Notes under the pieces: model-generated
Told to the model about the DNA's origin: nothing
Database searches by the model: none
Seen by the model: only the letters and a program-made list of their open reading frames with translations
Translations under genes and position numbers: made by a program
Part shown: positions 34,034 to 42,370 of the stretch, piece by piece
How positions within the stretch are numbered: the first letter of the stretch is position 1
Layout of the letters: the number at the start of each line of letters is the position of its first letter
From: an uncultured Bacilli bacterium
Lineage (GTDB): Bacteria; Bacillota_I; Bacilli_A; RF39; UBA660
Assembly (NCBI GenBank): GCA_934183185.1
Contig: CAKPSO010000001.1
Location: forward strand, 27,273 to 91,272
Direction: 5' to 3'
Length of the DNA stretch: 64,000 bases

Positions 34034-35149
34034 TTATTCCACCCTCTCTGTTACATTACCATGATCAACTATAAATATTTTGGCTTGATTAACTATTTTC
34101 TTTTGAATATTTTTCAAATCAGTAGTAGTAATAATTGTCTGAATACCATTAGGTATATATTCAATTAGTTTATTTCTCTTTTTAATATCTAATTCACTAA
34201 ATATATCATCTAGTAATAAAATTGGACTTGTACCAATTTCTTGATTAAAAAATGAAACTTCTGCTAATTTAAAGGCAATAATAGCTACTCTTTGTTGACC
34301 TTGTGAAGCATAATACTTCATGTTATTATCACCTATAAAAAAAGAAAAATCATCACGATGTGGTCCATACAAAGTAATACCTTGCATAATTTCCTTTTTT
34401 ATATTTGACTTCAACTTTTTTGAAAATTGCTCAATAATTTTTTCTTCTTCAAAACTACCTAAATCAATATTGTTTTCATAAATAATATTAAGATCACTAA
34501 GACCCATTATATCTTTATAAATCAATGAAATCTTAGAATTAATATAATCTAAATACTTTTTTCTAAAAATATATATTTTAGTACCTCTATCAATCAATTT
34601 TTCATCGATTACTTCTAAATATCTTAAATCAGAAAAACCATTAATATTCATCTGTTTCAAGTATTCATTTCTAGTTTTCAATAGTTTATTATATTCATTT
34701 AAACAAGTTACATATTTTGGATATAATTGACTAATTTGAACATTTAATAGATTTCTTCTAATTTGGGGAGAACCTTTAATAATATCTAAATCAGTAGGTG
34801 CAAACATAATAACATTCATACTAGATATATATGAAGCTATTTTTTTTACTTCTTTTTGATTTATAAACACTTGTTTATTTTCATTATCAAATTTTATCAT
34901 CAATTCTTTTAAATTATCCTTAGTCCTAAGTGTCCCTTGTACCTTGCATGTAGAATATCCACTTTGAATAATACTACTTTCAAACCCTAAGCGATACGAT
35001 TTAGTAAGTGCAAGCATATATATACTTTCTAAAATATTTGTTTTTCCTTGAGCATTATCACCAATAAAAATATTAATCTTATCACATAGTTTTATTTTTT
35101 GTTTTTTATAATTTCTAAAATGATCTAACTCAATTTTTGATAAATACAT
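34034..35149 (-). CDS. recF: DNA replication and repair protein RecF
   Basis: SMC-like ATPase acting with RecO and RecR at single-strand gaps. 371 residues: LDHFRNYKKQKIKL at the start, Walker A GDNAQGKTNILE near 32-43, signature YASQGQQRVAIIAFKLAE and Walker B PILLLDDIFSELD. GGGGG lies seven bases before the ATG. An extended -10 element (TGGTATAAT; TATAAT on minus at 35217-35222) is 68 bases upstream. A well-spaced 13-codon uORF overlaps the start out of frame. Confidence 0.96.
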   Translation of the reverse strand: MYLSKIELDHFRNYKKQKIKLCDKINIFIGDNAQGKTNILESIYMLALTKSYRLGFESSIIQSGYSTCKVQGTLRTKDNLKELMIKFDNENKQVFINQKEVKKIASYISSMNVIMFAPTDLDIIKGSPQIRRNLLNVQISQLYPKYVTCLNEYNKLLKTRNEYLKQMNINGFSDLRYLEVIDEKLIDRGTKIYIFRKKYLDYINSKISLIYKDIMGLSDLNIIYENNIDLGSFEEEKIIEQFSKKLKSNIKKEIMQGITLYGPHRDDFSFFIGDNNMKYYASQGQQRVAIIAFKLAEVSFFNQEIGTSPILLLDDIFSELDIKKRNKLIEYIPNGIQTIITTTDLKNIQKKIVNQAKIFIVDHGNVTERVE

Positions 35150-35171
35150 AAAAAGCCCCCAAAAAACTCAT
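35130..35171 (-). CDS. Possible 13-codon upstream ORF overlapping recF start
   Basis: Minus-strand ATG at 35171 preceded by AGGTGAT, a spacing as good as any gene here, reads MSFLGAFYVFIKN then TGA inside recF in a different frame. The recF ribosome site lies within it. It could couple or damp recF translation. Conservation unknown; may be fortuitous. Confidence 0.3.
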   Translation of the reverse strand: MSFLGAFYVFIKN

Positions 35172-35216
35172 ATAATCACCTTTTAATAAAATTAATACAC
35201 CTATACTTGCACATAT

Positions 35217-35222
35217 ATTATA
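35217..35222 (-). promoter_or_regulatory. Extended -10 element for recF-gyrB-gyrA
   Basis: Minus-strand TGGTATAAT (TATAAT at 35217-35222) with no good -35; the TG dinucleotide two bases upstream makes it an extended -10. Confidence 0.5.
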
Positions 35223-35245
35223 CCACAGTAACAGCCTAAAATCAC

Positions 35246-35282
35246 ACAAAAAAAGAAAAAGCAGCTATTTTTTTTCTGCTTT
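35246..35282 (-). terminator. Rho-independent terminator after comK
   Basis: Minus-strand stem AAAGCAG/CTGCTTT with an 11-base A-rich loop then a T-rich run, overlapping the comK stop. Confidence 0.7.
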
Positions 35283-35717
35283 TCTACTATTTATTAAATA
35301 TTTTAATCGTGTAGCTCTCAAAATCTGATTATCAAGTGAATTTTTTGAAGTATCTATAGTTATATGCTTACCATTAATAAGTGTAACATTAGCCTTATTA
35401 TTCTTTTTTTCTATGGAACTTATAGAATTCAAAGAAAACCAACCACAACACTTAGTAATAGGAGAGGCCGTTGGAAAGAATATTAATTCATTACTCTCCT
35501 CTACTATAATTGGAACTTTATAATTACATCCCAATAGTTTTCTACTACCATCTACTCTACCTTGATAACTACTACCAAAGTAACTACAACTATTTTCCAT
35601 TACTTCATAGGCATGTTCCCCGATAATAAAATCACTATCATTCTCAATAACTCTAGTTTTACCATTTTTTAAGCCTATAATAGCTAAAGTATTATTACCT
35701 AATTCATATTTACTCAT
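35265..35717 (-). CDS. comK: ComK family competence regulator, short form
   Basis: 150 residues. The ComK core is clear: ENSCSYFGSSYQGRVDGSRK (41-60; Bacillus has SCRFFGSSYAGR), KVPIIVEESNELIFFPT (67-83), CGWFSL (91-96), LINGKHITIDTSKNSLDNQI (113-132). ComK activates the DNA-uptake machinery. The protein ends about where the Bacillus C-terminal tail, with its MecA-binding FMLYPK stretch, would start, so MecA/ClpCP control is probably absent. ATG at 35717 has AGGGGG. It occupies the dnaN-recF slot where Bacillus has yaaA, an unusual place for comK. Identity is by sequence pattern, not by search. Confidence 0.85.
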   Translation of the reverse strand: MSKYELGNNTLAIIGLKNGKTRVIENDSDFIIGEHAYEVMENSCSYFGSSYQGRVDGSRKLLGCNYKVPIIVEESNELIFFPTASPITKCCGWFSLNSISSIEKKNNKANVTLINGKHITIDTSKNSLDNQILRATRLKYLINSRKAEKK

Positions 35718-35737
35718 TATTTTTCCCCCTAACACTT

Positions 35738-35765
35738 CTAATTCGAATTAGTGCCATATATTATA
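35738..35765 (-). promoter_or_regulatory. comK promoter -10 and 14-bp palindromic operator candidate
   Basis: Minus-strand TATAAT at 35760-35765, about 45 bases before the comK start; no good -35. Directly downstream is a perfect 14-bp palindrome CTAATTCGAATTAG (35738-35751), placed across the expected early transcribed region. Such placement suits a repressor or autoregulatory site. Confidence 0.5.
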
Positions 35766-35816
35766 ATCACACTAGATGTCGAATAATAAGTATTTATGGG
35801 TAATATCTAACTTTTA

Positions 35817-36938
35817 TTAATAAGTACGAATTGGTAACACTAATTGAGTTAAGCCTTCATCTTTTTTAGATTTTAAAATAATAGGTTTAACTTCTCCAAC
35901 AAAAGAAATTTCTACTTCATCATCATCAAAAGCTTTTAAAGCCTCCATCATGTATTTAGCTACAAAAGAAATTTTCAAATTTTCTTCGTTATTTTTTTCA
36001 ATAGTCATCTTTTCTTCTACCTTACCAATCTCAGCACTACTACTCTTAACATATAATTTATTATCATCTATCTCAAATGTTACTATATTCTTTTCTTTAT
36101 CACTAGTTAAAATACTAGCACGATCAATTACATTATATAAATCACTTATATTAGCCTTAATAGACAACATAAACTCTTCAGGAAGTAAATTTGAAGTATT
36201 AGGATAAGTTCCACTAATCAATCTAGATTGGAATAGTAAATTCTGATATTTAATTAAAATTTTATTATTAAATACATGTAATTCTAAATTATCCTCACTA
36301 TCATCCATTATCTTAATAAATTCTAATAAATTTTTACTTGGAATAACTATATTATAATTATCATTTATAGTTTCATTTAAACGAATAACTTTTCTAGCCA
36401 ATCTATAAGAGTCTGTAGAATTACATTCTAATATATCTCCTAATATTTTAAAATTAATACCTGTAAGTATTGGTCTAGATTCATCATTACTAGATGCAAA
36501 TGATGTTTGACTAATTATAGACTTAAATACTCTAGCTGCAACAGTAACTGGACTTTTACTTTCTTCTAAATTAATACTAGGATACTCATTTTTATTAATA
36601 CCATTTAAATTAAATTCACTATTTTCTGTGTAAATAATTATTTTCAAATCATCTACAACTTCTATATTAATATATTCATCAGGTAATTTACGAACTATAT
36701 CTAATATATATTTTCCTTGTATAATAATAGATCCTTCTTGATCTATATTCATATCTTCATCTTTTTCTATAAATACTTTAATAGTAATATCATTATCACT
36801 AGCAGTAAGTGTAAGTCCATTATTATCTAAATCAAATTTAATTCCTGCAAGAACAGGGACTAAATTTTTTGTACTAATTGCTTTTGATACTTTATTTAAA
36901 CCATCTAATAAAACCTCTTTTTTAATTTTTAATTTCAT
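35817..36938 (-). CDS. dnaN: DNA polymerase III beta clamp
   Basis: Sliding clamp, 373 residues in three repeated clamp folds. MKLKIKKEVLLDGLNKVSKA at the start, LVPVLAGIKFDLDNNGLTLT in domain I, ILTGINFKI in domain II and the C-terminal PIILKSKKDEGLTQLVLPIR typical of the hydrophobic protein-binding cleft. Downstream of dnaA across a 140-bp gap holding DnaA boxes and TTA repeats. Confidence 0.97.
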   Translation of the reverse strand: MKLKIKKEVLLDGLNKVSKAISTKNLVPVLAGIKFDLDNNGLTLTASDNDITIKVFIEKDEDMNIDQEGSIIIQGKYILDIVRKLPDEYINIEVVDDLKIIIYTENSEFNLNGINKNEYPSINLEESKSPVTVAARVFKSIISQTSFASSNDESRPILTGINFKILGDILECNSTDSYRLARKVIRLNETINDNYNIVIPSKNLLEFIKIMDDSEDNLELHVFNNKILIKYQNLLFQSRLISGTYPNTSNLLPEEFMLSIKANISDLYNVIDRASILTSDKEKNIVTFEIDDNKLYVKSSSAEIGKVEEKMTIEKNNEENLKISFVAKYMMEALKAFDDDEVEISFVGEVKPIILKSKKDEGLTQLVLPIRTY

Positions 36939-37078
36939 ATTATATTCCTTCTTTCTTAATTAATATTATTATTATTACAGTGGAAACTGTGAATAACTCT
37001 TAAAATCCTTTTATTATATATATTTTTATCAACTATTACTTGTGGATAATTTATGTAAAAAGTAATAGTTTTACACAA
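36939..37078. other. oriC: oriC, dnaA-dnaN part with DnaA boxes and TAA trios
   Basis: Two consensus DnaA boxes on the minus strand: TTATCCACA (37041-37049) and TTATTCACA (36989-36997), plus TTTTACACA (37069-37077, plus strand). Next to the second is the inverted repeat ACAGTGGAAACTGT (36977-36990) and then, on the minus strand, TAATAATAATAA (36966-36977), which fits the DnaA-trio pattern of Bacillus unwinding regions. Together with the region upstream of dnaA this would make a bipartite origin as in Bacillus. Confidence 0.7.
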
Positions 37079-38455
37079 TCACACTATTTCTTTCTTTAAT
37101 TTTTCAATTATATTGGCTAATTCTTTATTAGACAACATCTCCCTCTCTATCTTTTCGACAGAATGCATTACTGTTGAGTGATCTTTACCTCCAAATTCAA
37201 TTCCTATTTTAGGAAATGATTCATTAGTAAGTTTTCTACATAAATACATAGCTACTTGCCTAGGAAATGCTAAATTAGCACTTCTTTTCTTAGATTTCAT
37301 ATCATCTACTGATATTTGAAAGTGTTCAGCAACTATTCTTTGAATTCTATTAATATTATTTTTTTCACTATATCCTTTATTTACATAATCTTTCAATACT
37401 TCTATAGCTAAATCAAGTGTTATATCAGTACCACCCATTATTGTGGAATAAGCTAACAGTCTAGTAATTGAACCTTCCAGATGTCGCACATCACTTCCTA
37501 CGTTAGAGGCAATATACTCAATAACGTCATCAGGTATATTTTTATTAATAGAATCCCCTATTATCTTCTTTTTAAGAATAGCTACGCGTAAATCAAAATC
37601 AGGTGGATAAATATCAGCGGTCAAACCCCAACAGAATCTAGTTCTAAGTCTATCTTCTAATAGTTTTAAATCATCTGGTGATCTATCTGAAGATATTATT
37701 ATTTGCTTATTATCATTATATAAAGTAGTAAATGTATGGAAAAATTCATTTTGTGTTTGAGTAGCTCCCTGAAAAAACTGTATATCATCAATAATTAAAA
37801 CATCTATATTTCTATATTTATCTTTAAAGTAATTAACATAGTCAAAGTTTTTACCATGCTCATCCTTTTTATTAATACCAAGAAAATCATTTATAAATTG
37901 ATCACTAGAAACATATAAAACTTTCTTATTACTATGCTGTTCAATATAATTACCAATTGCATGCATCAAATGTGTCTTCCCTAGTCCACTATTTCCATAT
38001 ATAAATAGTGGATTATAAATATTTCCAGGATTTTCTGCTACATCCAAAGCAGCTGCTTGTGCAAAACGATTACTATTACCAACTATAAAATTTTCAAATG
38101 TATAATTTGGATTAAGGTTAGATTTATGTTTTCTTTCAATATTATTTTCTGCTTGATTATCAAATAAAGAAATTCTCTCTTCTCTAACTACTTTTTCTTC
38201 TGTTTCAATTTCTTCTTTTAAGAAAAACTGAATGTCAACATTGTCACCTATAATATCAGATAATGTACTAGTAATTAAATCATAATATCTAGTAGCTAAA
38301 TGTCTTTTAAACATTCCCATGGGAACTATAATTTTAGCTACGCCATCTTTATATTCATACAATTCTGTATCTTTAAACCAGGTATTAAAGGATAATGGTG
38401 TCATTTCATTTTTTATACTGTTTAAAAAATTAGACCAAATGATTTTCACATTCAT
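37079..38455 (-). CDS. dnaA: Chromosomal replication initiator DnaA
   Basis: AAA+ initiator, 458 residues. Domain I (NVKIIWSNFLNSIKN, TPLSFNTWFKD), short linker, domain III with Walker A GNSGLGKTH at 154-162 and Walker B VLIIDDIQFF, and domain IV with the box-recognition signature FGGKDHSTVMHSVEKIE near the C-terminus. ATG at 38455 is chosen for the GGGGAGGG upstream; a longer frame of 32 codons would start without a ribosome site. A DnaA box lies in its likely promoter, implying autoregulation. Confidence 0.98.
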   Translation of the reverse strand: MNVKIIWSNFLNSIKNEMTPLSFNTWFKDTELYEYKDGVAKIIVPMGMFKRHLATRYYDLITSTLSDIIGDNVDIQFFLKEEIETEEKVVREERISLFDNQAENNIERKHKSNLNPNYTFENFIVGNSNRFAQAAALDVAENPGNIYNPLFIYGNSGLGKTHLMHAIGNYIEQHSNKKVLYVSSDQFINDFLGINKKDEHGKNFDYVNYFKDKYRNIDVLIIDDIQFFQGATQTQNEFFHTFTTLYNDNKQIIISSDRSPDDLKLLEDRLRTRFCWGLTADIYPPDFDLRVAILKKKIIGDSINKNIPDDVIEYIASNVGSDVRHLEGSITRLLAYSTIMGGTDITLDLAIEVLKDYVNKGYSEKNNINRIQRIVAEHFQISVDDMKSKKRSANLAFPRQVAMYLCRKLTNESFPKIGIEFGGKDHSTVMHSVEKIEREMLSNKELANIIEKLKKEIV

Positions 38456-38493
38456 ATTATCCCTCCCCTGCATAAGAATAATTTGTAAGTCAT

Positions 38494-38517
38494 ATTGTAA
38501 CTTAATTTTGTGGAAAA
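38494..38517 (-). promoter_or_regulatory. Candidate dnaA promoter overlapping a DnaA box
   Basis: Minus-strand TACAAT (38494-38499) with DnaA box TTTTCCACA (38509-38517) occupying the -35/spacer side, the layout expected for autorepression. The -35 itself is weak. Confidence 0.45.
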
Positions 38518-38772
38518 ATAAATAGATAAAATTAACTTTTTTTAAATACACAGCATGTCCACAATATATTCACATATTTTTCAACAAAAAATCATCTATA
38601 TTATATAAGAAAATTGATTAATTATCAACAGATTAGAAAAAAATATAAAATAACATGTTGAAAAAGTTATGCACATGCCTGTGGAAAATGTGGAAAACTA
38701 AATTCATAGATAGGATTACTTCTTAAACAATATTAAAAAATTTAAAATTTTAAACATTTATGTGGAAAATAA

Positions 38773-38802
38773 TTGACAAAAATGTATTTTATCTTATATA
38801 CT
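38773..38802 (+). promoter_or_regulatory. rpmH promoter
   Basis: TTGACA (38773-38778), 18-bp spacer, TATACT (38797-38802). A DnaA box (38761-38769) lies immediately upstream. Transcribes rpmH and probably rnpA. Confidence 0.75.
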
Positions 38803-38832
38803 AATGTAGATTTTACGACTGGAGGTGGAATT

Positions 38833-38955
38833 ATGAAAAGAACTTATCAACCAAATAATAGAAAAATGAAAAAGAAACATGGATTTTTTGCAAGAATGAA
38901 GTCTAACGTATTAAATCGTCGTAGAGCAAAAGGTCGTAAAAGATTATCTAAGTAA
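38833..38955 (+). CDS. rpmH: Ribosomal protein L34, 40-residue form
   Basis: KRTYQPNNRKMKKKHGFFAR is canonical L34, and RRRAKGRKRLSK closes it. The usual protein is 44 residues with a Thr/Ser-Lys-Asn-Gly-Arg loop in the middle; here RMKS runs straight into NVLNRRR, so about four residues including the conserved Gly-Arg are missing. The reading frame is intact and the ribosome site GGAGGTGG strong, so this is a shortened but probably functional L34. First gene rightward from oriC, as in nearly all bacteria. Confidence 0.95.
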   Translation: MKRTYQPNNRKMKKKHGFFARMKSNVLNRRRAKGRKRLSK

Positions 38956-38984
38956 AAGCCACTGTGTGCATAGTGGTTTTTTTT
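38955..38984 (+). terminator. Terminator after rpmH
   Basis: Stem CCACT/AGTGG (extended by weaker pairs) with eight-base loop then T8. Probably attenuates rather than isolates, since rnpA follows within 60 bases. Confidence 0.75.
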
Positions 38985-39011
38985 CTATTATATTAAAATG
39001 CAGGTGATAAA

Positions 39012-39368
39012 TTGAAAAAGTATAATGTCTTAAAGGAAAACAACGATTTTCAACAAATAATTACTAAAAGTAATTTTAAAAAAGATTGTAACATAGTACT
39101 TTATTATAGAAAAAATAATTTAGACCATTATCGTTTTGGTATATCTGTTGGTAAAAAAATTGGTAATGCAGTAACAAGAAATTATTATAAAAGAATCTTA
39201 AGAAATATCGTGGATCATAATAAAAAACTATGTTCAAATGACAAAGATTATATTATAATAATAAAGAAGAACTGTTTATGTGCAACATATGATCAAATAG
39301 AGAAGAGCTTTCAAAATCTAATTATAAACAGTAATAAAGGAGAAAAAAATGAAGAGAAAGAATTATAA
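39012..39368 (+). CDS. rnpA: Ribonuclease P protein component
   Basis: Protein cofactor for 5' maturation of tRNAs. 118 residues with FGISVGKKIGNAVTRNYYKR then ILRNIVDHNK, the RNR signature region, and DYIIIIKKN. TTG at 39012 has AGGTGAT at seven bases. The tail overlaps yidC by 20 bases. Canonical rpmH-rnpA-yidC order. Confidence 0.95.
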   Translation: MKKYNVLKENNDFQQIITKSNFKKDCNIVLYYRKNNLDHYRFGISVGKKIGNAVTRNYYKRILRNIVDHNKKLCSNDKDYIIIIKKNCLCATYDQIEKSFQNLIINSNKGEKNEEKEL

Positions 39369-40281
39369 AAAGCTAATAATTGTCTCAAGCTTAGTACTTT
39401 TACTAACTGGATGTACAACAACACTAAAGACAGAAGATAAAAAAGTAGTAAAAAACCCAGAAACAGGACAAAGTTTAACTGCAAATATTTTATGTAGGCC
39501 AACCAACAAAGAAACAATCAAAGCTTATGAAGAAAATGGAGTGGATTTAGCAGCTATACCTAAATGTAGTGAGTTTAAAATAACAAGTGGTGGTTATGAT
39601 GGACTATGGACTAGTATATTTGTTAAACCATTAGCTTTCATCATACTATTTATAAGTAAATATGTTAAAAGTGCTGGATTTGCCTTAATACTAACAAGTT
39701 TACTATTAAGATTAATCCTATACCCACTAACTAAAAAAACTGCAATGCAATCAGAATTAATAAAAAAAGCTCAACCAGAATTAGATAGATTAGAAAAGAA
39801 ATATGCTAATAAAACAGATTCAGACTCAATGATGAAAAAGAGTCAAGAAATGACTCTAATATATAAAAAGCACAATATTAACCCAATCTCAGGATGTGCA
39901 TATTCACTTATTCAATTACCATTATTTATAGCTTTCCTAGAAGCAATAAATAGGGTACCAGCTTTATTTGAAGAAAATTTCTTACTATTACAATTAGGTA
40001 CAACACCATCTGTAGGTTTATTCAATAATGGAAATTGGTTATATCTTATATTAATAGTTTTAGTAGGATTAACTACATACTTCTCATTCAACTTAAATAA
40101 AACATCATCAACGAATACTAAAGATCCAATGACTAATATGACTAACATAATGACTGGTATGATAACCGTAATGGGTATATTCATGCCAACAGCTTTATGT
40201 ATTTATTGGATTACTACTAACTTATTTACTATAGCTCAAAACTTAATAGTAAAAAGAAGTAAGGAGGTATTAGCAAAATGA
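39349..40281 (+). CDS. yidC: Membrane protein insertase YidC/SpoIIIJ
   Basis: 310-residue Oxa1-family insertase. Lipoprotein signal with lipobox LLLTGC near 18-23; then five membrane segments, with GFALILTSLLLRLILYPLTK carrying the conserved Arg in the hydrophilic groove and PLFIAFLEAINRVP. In Bacillus SpoIIIJ also supports forespore sigma-G activation. AAAGGAG ribosome site inside rnpA; its stop overlaps jag by four bases. Confidence 0.96.
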   Translation: MKRKNYKKLIIVSSLVLLLTGCTTTLKTEDKKVVKNPETGQSLTANILCRPTNKETIKAYEENGVDLAAIPKCSEFKITSGGYDGLWTSIFVKPLAFIILFISKYVKSAGFALILTSLLLRLILYPLTKKTAMQSELIKKAQPELDRLEKKYANKTDSDSMMKKSQEMTLIYKKHNINPISGCAYSLIQLPLFIAFLEAINRVPALFEENFLLLQLGTTPSVGLFNNGNWLYLILIVLVGLTTYFSFNLNKTSSTNTKDPMTNMTNIMTGMITVMGIFMPTALCIYWITTNLFTIAQNLIVKRSKEVLAK

Positions 40282-40889
40282 TAAAAAATAGATATACTGG
40301 AAAGACTAGAGAAGATGCAATTAATAATGCTAAAATATCTCTTCAAGAATTAGAAGAAAATTTATATATTAAAGAAATAGAAGTAAAAAACAGTTTATTT
40401 AATAAAAAAGTTGAAATAGAAGTAATAAGACATGATGACGTAGTAGAATATATAAAAGAATATATAAAAGAGTTAGTTAAAAATATGGGCTTAGCAGTTA
40501 ATTTAGAGGTTAAAAAGAGAAACGATAACATAATGTATATTCTATATACTGATAATAACTCAATTTTAATAGGAAAAAATGGTAGAACATTAGATGCAAT
40601 AACTACAATAGTAAAACAAGTAGTACATAAAGAAATAGGTGAGTATTTTAAATTTACTATTGATGTAGGAGAATACAAACAGGCTAGAGAACAAAGACTA
40701 GAATCTTTAGCTAAAAAAGTAGCTAGAGAAGTATCTACATCTAAAGTAGCTGCAAAACTAGATCCAATGAATTCATATGAAAGAAGAATTATTCATACTA
40801 TTTTAGCGGATAATAAGAAAGTAACTACAGAAAGTGAAGGGGAAGAACCTAATCGCTATGTAGTAATTAAACCAAAGGAAGATGAATAA
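40278..40889 (+). CDS. khpB: RNA-binding protein Jag/KhpB
   Basis: 203 residues: Jag-N domain (YTGKTREDAINNAKISLQEL), KH domain with IGKNGRTLDAI, and R3H domain with SYERRIIH near the C-terminus. Partner of KhpA in other Bacillota and linked to SpoIIIJ in sporulation. Starts at ATGA overlapping yidC. Confidence 0.95.
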   Translation: MIKNRYTGKTREDAINNAKISLQELEENLYIKEIEVKNSLFNKKVEIEVIRHDDVVEYIKEYIKELVKNMGLAVNLEVKKRNDNIMYILYTDNNSILIGKNGRTLDAITTIVKQVVHKEIGEYFKFTIDVGEYKQAREQRLESLAKKVAREVSTSKVAAKLDPMNSYERRIIHTILADNKKVTTESEGEEPNRYVVIKPKEDE

Positions 40890-40904
40890 TCTTCTTTTCT
40901 TTTT
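40878..40904 (+). terminator. Terminator after khpB
   Basis: Stem GAAGAT/ATCTTC, five-base loop containing the stop codon, then a T-rich run. Confidence 0.65.
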
Positions 40905-40947
40905 ACAAAAAAAATGGTAGTATATGCTATATAAAAGAGGTGTTACT

Positions 40948-42303
40948 ATGAATGATACAATCACAGCCATTTCCACAACTCAAGGAGTAGGTGCAATATC
41001 AATAATCAGAGTTAGTGGTAATGATGCCATAAAAATAGTAAATAAAATATTTAAGGGAAAAAATCTAGAAACAGTAGAAAGTCATACAATTAACTATGGA
41101 CATATCATAGATAAAGATGAAGTGATTGATGAAGTATTAGTATCAGTTATGAAATCACCTAAAACTTTCACAACAGAAGATATAGTAGAAGTTAATTGCC
41201 ATGGTGGTATTTCCACTACTAATAAAGTTTTAGAACTCATATTAAATAATGGTGCTAGACTAGCTGAACCTGGAGAATTTACGAAAAGAGCCTTCTTAAA
41301 TGGTAGAATAGACTTAACTCAAGCAGAATCTGTAATGGACTTAATCAATTCTAAGAATGAATCTAAAAGAAAAGTAGCCATTAAAGGTTTAAATGGTTAT
41401 GTTAGCAATATTATCAGAAACTTAAGACAAGAAATACTAGAGTTACTTGCATCAATAGAAGTAAATATAGATTATCCAGAGTATGAAGATGCAATTGTGA
41501 TGACTAATGATATCGTAAAGCCAAAGATTGCTGAAATAAAAGAAAAATTAGCTAAAATTATTAATGAATCTGAAAATAGTAAGATTTTAACTAGTGGTAT
41601 TAAAACTATTATTATTGGAAAACCAAATGTAGGAAAAAGTAGTATTTTAAATAGATTATTAGATGAAGAAAAAGCAATTGTTACTGATATTGAAGGAACA
41701 ACTCGTGATACGGTTGAAGGTTCTATTACGATTAATGGAGTATCTTTAAATATTATTGATACAGCTGGCATTCGTGAAACAGAAGATATTGTAGAGAAAA
41801 TAGGGGTAGAGAAGAGTTTAAGTTTAATTAATGAAGCTGATTTAATTATTATTGTTTTAAATAATAATGAAGAATTAACAGAAGAAGATAAAAAAATACT
41901 AGCCTCATGCAAAGATAAAAAAGTAATTGTAGTTATTAATAAAAACGATTTAGAAAGAAAAATCAATATTAAAGACATCAATTATAAAAATATAATTTAT
42001 ACAAATACAGTGGATTTGTCTGGGATAGATTCTTTAAAAGAAAAGATAGTAGAATTATTTAATTTAAATGAACTTGAACAACAAGATTATACTTATCTAA
42101 GCAATGTCAGACAAATTTCACTAGCAAAAGAAGCTAATAGTATATTAGAAGAAGTAGATAATGGAATCAAAAATGAAGTACCAGTTGATATGATAGAAAT
42201 TGATATTAAGCGTGCCTGGGAAAAACTTGGTGAAATAATAGGTGAAACTTACACCGAAGAATTAATAGACCAACTATTTAGTCAGTTCTGTTTAGGTAAA
42301 TAA
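40948..42303 (+). CDS. mnmE: tRNA modification GTPase MnmE
   Basis: With MnmG installs cmnm5 on U34 of tRNAs. 451 residues: THF-binding N-domain, helical domain, and a G domain with GKPNVGKSSILN (G1), EGTTRDT (G2), DTAG (G3), NKND (G4), ending in the essential FCLGK. ATG at 40948 has GAGGTG. Separated from mnmG by a gap holding a Noc site. Confidence 0.97.
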   Translation: MNDTITAISTTQGVGAISIIRVSGNDAIKIVNKIFKGKNLETVESHTINYGHIIDKDEVIDEVLVSVMKSPKTFTTEDIVEVNCHGGISTTNKVLELILNNGARLAEPGEFTKRAFLNGRIDLTQAESVMDLINSKNESKRKVAIKGLNGYVSNIIRNLRQEILELLASIEVNIDYPEYEDAIVMTNDIVKPKIAEIKEKLAKIINESENSKILTSGIKTIIIGKPNVGKSSILNRLLDEEKAIVTDIEGTTRDTVEGSITINGVSLNIIDTAGIRETEDIVEKIGVEKSLSLINEADLIIIVLNNNEELTEEDKKILASCKDKKVIVVINKNDLERKINIKDINYKNIIYTNTVDLSGIDSLKEKIVELFNLNELEQQDYTYLSNVRQISLAKEANSILEEVDNGIKNEVPVDMIEIDIKRAWEKLGEIIGETYTEELIDQLFSQFCLGK

Positions 42304-42356
42304 AATTATAAAAAATGTTATATTAATACAAAAATTATAATTTAATATTAAAAATT

Positions 42357-42370
42357 ATTTCCCGGGAAAT
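42357..42370. promoter_or_regulatory. Noc-binding site, mnmE-mnmG gap
   Basis: Perfect ATTTCCCGGGAAAT; palindrome extends to 28 bp (42350-42377). Lies between mnmE and mnmG, about 4 kb right of oriC, 35 bases before a TATAAT (42412-42417) that may serve mnmG. Confidence 0.85.

Larger units (their letters stand above)
38456..38832. other. oriC: oriC, dnaA-rpmH part with DnaA-box cluster
   Basis: 377-bp gene-free gap at the strand switch. DnaA boxes: TTATGCACA (38667-38675) and TTATCAACA (38622-38630) on plus; TTTTCCACA on minus at 38509-38517, 38680-38688, 38689-38697 and 38761-38769; weaker ATATTCACA at 38566-38574. Very AT-rich between. Divergent promoters for dnaA and rpmH lie at the two ends. 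Gene orientation on both sides points to this as the origin. Confidence 0.85.

Noticed and set aside
36961..36977. TTA repeats considered as a CRISPR or microsatellite
   Set aside because: Too short and without spacers; better explained as DnaA trios in oriC.
38456..38551. N-terminal extension of dnaA by 32 codons
   Set aside because: No ribosome site; the extension would cover a DnaA box and the likely promoter, and the ATG at 38455 has GGGGAGGG.
38773..38832. Upstream extension of rpmH by 20 codons
   Set aside because: Would start at the -35 element of its own promoter; L34 begins at KRTYQP.
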